Source: Chloroflexota bacterium (GTDB lineage Bacteria > Chloroflexota > Anaerolineae > B4-G1). Taken from it: 25,118 nt of DNA. The notes under the pieces were generated by a model. The model worked only from the letters and a program-made list of their open reading frames with translations. It did no database searches and was not told the DNA's origin. This document shows, in pieces, positions 22,142 to 25,118 of the stretch. The position numbers were made by a program, and so were the translations under genes. Where the stretch lies: assembly GCA_011046405.1 (NCBI GenBank), contig DSAR01000479.1, positions 1 to 25,118 of the forward strand, in the 5' to 3' direction. Positions within the stretch are counted from its first letter, which is position 1. Each line of letters begins with the position of its first letter.

Positions 22142-24436
22142 CTACTCCCGTTTTGCTACCCAACGTTTGTGGCCACAAGCCTCGGTCAGGGCCGTCACCA
22201 ACTCCGCCACCCGGATCGGCTTGCTGAGGTAATCGTCCATCCCCGCCGCCAGGCAGGTTGCTCGATCCTCCTTCATCGCGTTGGCCGTCATGGCGATGAT
22301 GCGCGGTTGCGCTTTGGGCGCAACCTCGTGGCGGATGCGGCGGGTGGCCTCCAGACCGTCCATCTCTGGCATTTGCACGTCCATCAACACCACATCGTAC
22401 GCTTGTCGCTCCAGCGTTTCCAAGGCCTCCAGGCCGTTAGAAGCCAGGTCGGCCTGGTAGCCCAGGCGCGCCAGGAGTCGCAGGGCCAGCTTCTGGTTGA
22501 CCGGGTTATCCTCGACCAACAAAATCCGCAAAGGCAAGCGCGCTGCCATCCCGGCGTCGAACTGGGGCTGTCGCATCGTCTCATCCGCCACTGTCGGTTC
22601 CTCGCTCGGCTCGACCTCGGCTTGGATGGTAAAGCAGAATGTACTCCCAGCGCCCAGTTCGCTCTCGACCCACATCCGGCCGCCCATCATCTCGGCCAAT
22701 CGCCGGCTGATCGCCAGCCCCAGGCCGGTCCCCCCATACTGGCGCGTAGTCGAATCATCCACCTGGGTGAAGGGCTCAAAGATGTGATCCAGGCGATCGG
22801 CCGGAATCCCGATGCCGGTATCCTCGATCGCGAAAAGAATTTCCCACGTCTCCCGATCCGCTGGGGATGTCCCTCGATCCAGCGGCCGCGCTGTCACCGA
22901 GAGGGAAATCTCTCCCTGCTCGGTGAACTTGATCCCGTTTCCAAGCAAATTGACCAGGATCTGCCGCAAACGCGCCATGTCGCCCCGGATACGCTCCGGC
23001 ACCTGGCCGTCGATTTGATAGTCCAACGCCAGGCCTTTTTCGGTTGCTTTGGGTCTTAGAAGATCGACGGCGCTACCCACACACATAAGCAACTCGAAAG
23101 ATTCTTGCTCCAGATCCATCCGTTCGGCCTCGATTTTAGAGAGATCGAGGATGTCGTTGATGAGCATCAAGAGCGCGTCGCCGCTGACGCGGATCGTCTC
23201 CACGAATTCCCGCTGCTCCGGCGTCAGTTCCGTGTCCAGGAGCAGGCTGGTCATCCCGATCACGCCATTCATCGGCGTGCGAATTTCGTGGCTCATCGTG
23301 GCCAGGAACACACTCTTGGCGCGCGAGGCAGCCTCGGCGGCGATACGGGCCTCCCGGGCTTCGCTCAAAGCTTGCTCTAAGTCTCGTTCCATCTCCCGAC
23401 GCTCGGTGATGTCGCGCAAGACGAGCATGCGCCCTTGTAGCACTCCTCGTCGATCGAATAGGGGATTGATTCGCAGGTCGTAACAGCGTTGCCCGTCGTC
23501 CTCATCCTCATCCACGGCGATCTCGGTTTGCACCCGCACCTCGTCGCGGAAGTGGTCCAGCAAGTCCTGCCACAGGCTCAATGCTTGGAACGCAGACATA
23601 CCAATCAAGCGATCGGCGCGCAAGTTCAGGATGTCTTCCATGGCCGGGTTGAGATCGACGATGCGATTCTGTCGATCCAGCACGAACATCCCGTCGTCCA
23701 TATTGTCCACCAGCACGTCGCGCGCGATGGGCGCCAGGTCCAGGAGCCGGTAACGGAACACGCTCTGGGCAAACAACAGCCCGCCCAGCATAAAACCAAT
23801 GGGGCTCAGGTCAATCCCTGGCAAGGGAATCAAGCGGAAGATGTAGAGCAGATTGGGGATCAGAGAGGCCACCACGCCCAATAGCAACGTGATGGACTGC
23901 AACTGGTAGAGATGGAACGAGCGAATGGCCTGCCGGATCAACAGGAACGCGCTGACCGTCGATAGCAGGTACCCGTAAGCCGCGTTGATCCAGAACCAGG
24001 CCCCATAGGCGGTCACGTCCATCAACAAGAGGGGATCGTGCCGGAAGAAGGTATAGCCCTGCCAGATCAGGCCGTGCGCCTCGGTCGTCCAGGCCAGGAT
24101 CAAGGTCAGGGAGGGGATCGCCAGCAAGCCCGCCAGGCGGCGGACGTTCAGCTTCCGTCCATACCCGACGTACTGGATGGCGAACGCCAGCAACGCCACG
24201 GGCGAACTGCTGATGAAGATATAGCCCACCTTGGACCAGAAGAGCGTGCCCATCGGCCTGGGGCTTAAAACCAGCAGGGCCTCGGTCAACGCCCATCCAG
24301 CCACCGAAAGCATGAGGAAGCTTAACCCCAGCGCCGCCTGGGCCTCCCGGTGGCGCCAGGCGTAGAACGCGAGCACCGTCAGGATCGTGGTCGCGAACAC
24401 CATCGCGATAATGCATATCATATATTGCCAGATCAC
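22142..24436 (-). CDS. Membrane hybrid histidine kinase (7TM-PAS-HisKA-HATPase-REC)
   Basis: 764 residues with a GTG start at 24436 and AAGGA about 9 bp upstream; ATG 24421 is an alternative. Residues about 1-225 contain seven hydrophobic segments of the histidine-kinase N-terminal 7TM type. A PAS domain (about 240-350) follows (VDNMDDGMFVLDRQNRIVDL, ending in RDITERRE). HisKA has H383 in ATMSHEIRTPMNG. The ATPase has N (LLGNGIKFTEQG), G1 (EDTGIGIP) and G2 (YGGTGLGLAIS). The C-terminal receiver (about 632-755) has LLVEDN, D686 (LMDVQMPEMDG) and SKPIRV. It senses a membrane or small-molecule signal and relays phosphate through its own receiver, probably to the two receiver proteins encoded immediately downstream. 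Its receiver is a close paralogue of the one at 24517-25118. Confidence 0.93.
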   Translation of the reverse strand: MIWQYMICIIAMVFATTILTVLAFYAWRHREAQAALGLSFLMLSVAGWALTEALLVLSPRPMGTLFWSKVGYIFISSSPVALLAFAIQYVGYGRKLNVRRLAGLLAIPSLTLILAWTTEAHGLIWQGYTFFRHDPLLLMDVTAYGAWFWINAAYGYLLSTVSAFLLIRQAIRSFHLYQLQSITLLLGVVASLIPNLLYIFRLIPLPGIDLSPIGFMLGGLLFAQSVFRYRLLDLAPIARDVLVDNMDDGMFVLDRQNRIVDLNPAMEDILNLRADRLIGMSAFQALSLWQDLLDHFRDEVRVQTEIAVDEDEDDGQRCYDLRINPLFDRRGVLQGRMLVLRDITERREMERDLEQALSEAREARIAAEAASRAKSVFLATMSHEIRTPMNGVIGMTSLLLDTELTPEQREFVETIRVSGDALLMLINDILDLSKIEAERMDLEQESFELLMCVGSAVDLLRPKATEKGLALDYQIDGQVPERIRGDMARLRQILVNLLGNGIKFTEQGEISLSVTARPLDRGTSPADRETWEILFAIEDTGIGIPADRLDHIFEPFTQVDDSTTRQYGGTGLGLAISRRLAEMMGGRMWVESELGAGSTFCFTIQAEVEPSEEPTVADETMRQPQFDAGMAARLPLRILLVEDNPVNQKLALRLLARLGYQADLASNGLEALETLERQAYDVVLMDVQMPEMDGLEATRRIRHEVAPKAQPRIIAMTANAMKEDRATCLAAGMDDYLSKPIRVAELVTALTEACGHKRWVAKRE

Positions 24437-24462
24437 TTTATGTGTCCTTATCCCTGCCCTCG

Positions 24463-24500
24463 AGGGGTGCTAGCAGTTCCGCCACCCGGATCAAGCTGTG
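24463..24500 (-). pseudogene. Remnant of a receiver-domain C-terminus
   Basis: Between the two kinase genes, the minus strand encodes SLIRVAELLAP, closely resembling SKPIRVAELVTAL at the end of the downstream kinase's receiver. At the DNA level TCCGCCACCCGGATC is identical at 24478-24492 and 22203-22217. It has no intact frame linking it to either gene, so it looks like a scar from duplication or recombination between receiver modules. Confidence 0.5.
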
Positions 24501-24516
24501 CCCTTTCCATTCCCGT

Positions 24517-25118
24517 TCAACTACCCTCGCTACTGGCAGGCAATGACTGGCACATGCTCAGCGCCCGGACCAACTCCTCCACCCGGATCGGCTTACTGAT
24601 GTAATCGTCCATCCCGGCGGCCAGGCAGGCCTCCCGGTCTTCCTTCATCGCGTTGGCCGTCATGGCCACGACGCGGGGCCTCCGATCCACGTCCCACTCC
24701 TGGTGAATGCGGCGGGTCGCTTCCAGGCCGTCCAATTCGGGCATTTGCACGTCCATCAGGATCATATCGTACGTCTGCCGGCGCAGGGCTTCCAACACCT
24801 CGACCCCGTTGCCCACCACGTCGGCCCGGTAGCCCAGACGCTCCAACAACCGTAACGTGAGCTTCTGGTTGACGGCGTTGTCCTCGGCCATCAGGATACG
24901 CAGTGGCCAGCGCTGGCCCATCTCTGAATCGAAGAGTGGTTTTTCGGTCTCCTCGCTTTTCTCCCCCGGCTGAACCTCCTGGGCGAAGATTTGTACCAGC
25001 ACCTCGTACAAATGGGAGGCCTTGATCGGTTTGTTCAGGTAGGCAGCGAACGCCACCGTCTGCCCCCTGGCCCCTTGTCCGTCCTCTCGCCCTCCCTCTC
25101 GCCCTCCCTCTCGCCCTC
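24517..25118 (-). CDS. Hybrid signalling protein, C-terminal receiver domains (partial, N-terminus outside window)
   Basis: The frame stays open to the right edge, so the true start is upstream and outside the window; a GTG at 25056 is not a credible start because it falls inside a domain. The first visible part is the end of one receiver domain (AFAAYLNKPIKASHLYEVL), preceded by a low-complexity Gly-Arg-Glu repeat. A short acidic linker leads to a complete second receiver: LMAEDN, phospho-acceptor Asp in LMDVQMPELDG, MTANAMKED and SKPIRVEELVRAL. This arrangement is usual at the C-terminus of large hybrid histidine kinases with two receivers. It ends SSEGS. It is upstream of, and on the same strand as, the 7TM hybrid kinase (80 bp gap) and likely heads the operon. 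Confidence 0.85.
   Translation of the reverse strand, partial: GREGGREGGREDGQGARGQTVAFAAYLNKPIKASHLYEVLVQIFAQEVQPGEKSEETEKPLFDSEMGQRWPLRILMAEDNAVNQKLTLRLLERLGYRADVVGNGVEVLEALRRQTYDMILMDVQMPELDGLEATRRIHQEWDVDRRPRVVAMTANAMKEDREACLAAGMDDYISKPIRVEELVRALSMCQSLPASSEGS
25081..25118. repeat. 12-bp in-frame minisatellite
   Basis: CCCTCCCTCTCG is repeated at 25090-25101 and 25102-25113 with partial copies on both sides, reaching the window edge. On the minus strand it encodes Gly-Arg-Glu-Gly units inside the partial receiver-domain gene. Twelve bases is four codons, so changes in copy number would keep the frame. Confidence 0.8.

Overview
The window looks like a high-GC chromosomal segment from the phylum Chloroflexota, probably Anaerolineae-like. 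This is inferred from gene content, not from a marker gene: a bacterial XPB helicase with its accessory proteins, a very large secreted subtilase ending in a YLPLTFK-type tail, a LysM/M23-like lipoprotein, hybrid kinases and an exopolysaccharide block. No rRNA, tRNA, CRISPR array, phage gene or transposase gene was seen.

Layout. Positions 1-5610 are all minus strand: a PLP enzyme of the D-cysteine desulfhydrase/ACC deaminase family, a small coiled-coil protein, a GT4 glycosyltransferase, an NAD-dependent sugar epimerase, and an O-antigen ligase/polymerase-like membrane protein that runs off the left edge. The last three form a surface-polysaccharide set. Positions 5804-13623 are plus strand: a 1479-residue secreted S8 protease, a protein with two RNase H domains of which the second has lost its active site, and a LysM/M23-like lipoprotein. 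An alpha/beta hydrolase converges on the lipoprotein gene (13614-14489, minus). Positions 14846-19857 hold a DNA-repair locus: an XPB helicase (plus) divergent from two translationally coupled partner genes (minus). Positions 19913-25118 (minus) are a signalling operon: a hybrid kinase cut by the right edge, a 7TM-PAS-hybrid kinase, a receiver-adenylate cyclase and a receiver-histidine kinase. It suggests phosphorelay input feeding both a kinase and cAMP synthesis.

The most distinctive content is in the spaces between genes. Two families of small palindromic elements without coding capacity are interspersed. Element A (about 95 bp, four copies) has three copies flanked by direct repeats of 14-18 bp that look like target-site duplications. 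Element B (50-109 bp, three copies) has 15-bp terminal inverted repeats; one copy is inserted inside an A element with a perfect 9-bp duplication. Two A+B composites in the same orientation bracket the RNase H gene. One truncated A element supplies the stop codon of the glycosyltransferase gene. No transposase is present, so any mobilising enzyme must be encoded elsewhere.

The other main points are the two-gene XPB partner next to a possibly leaderless XPB gene, the half-dead tandem RNase H, and an in-frame 12-bp minisatellite in a receiver domain at the right edge.
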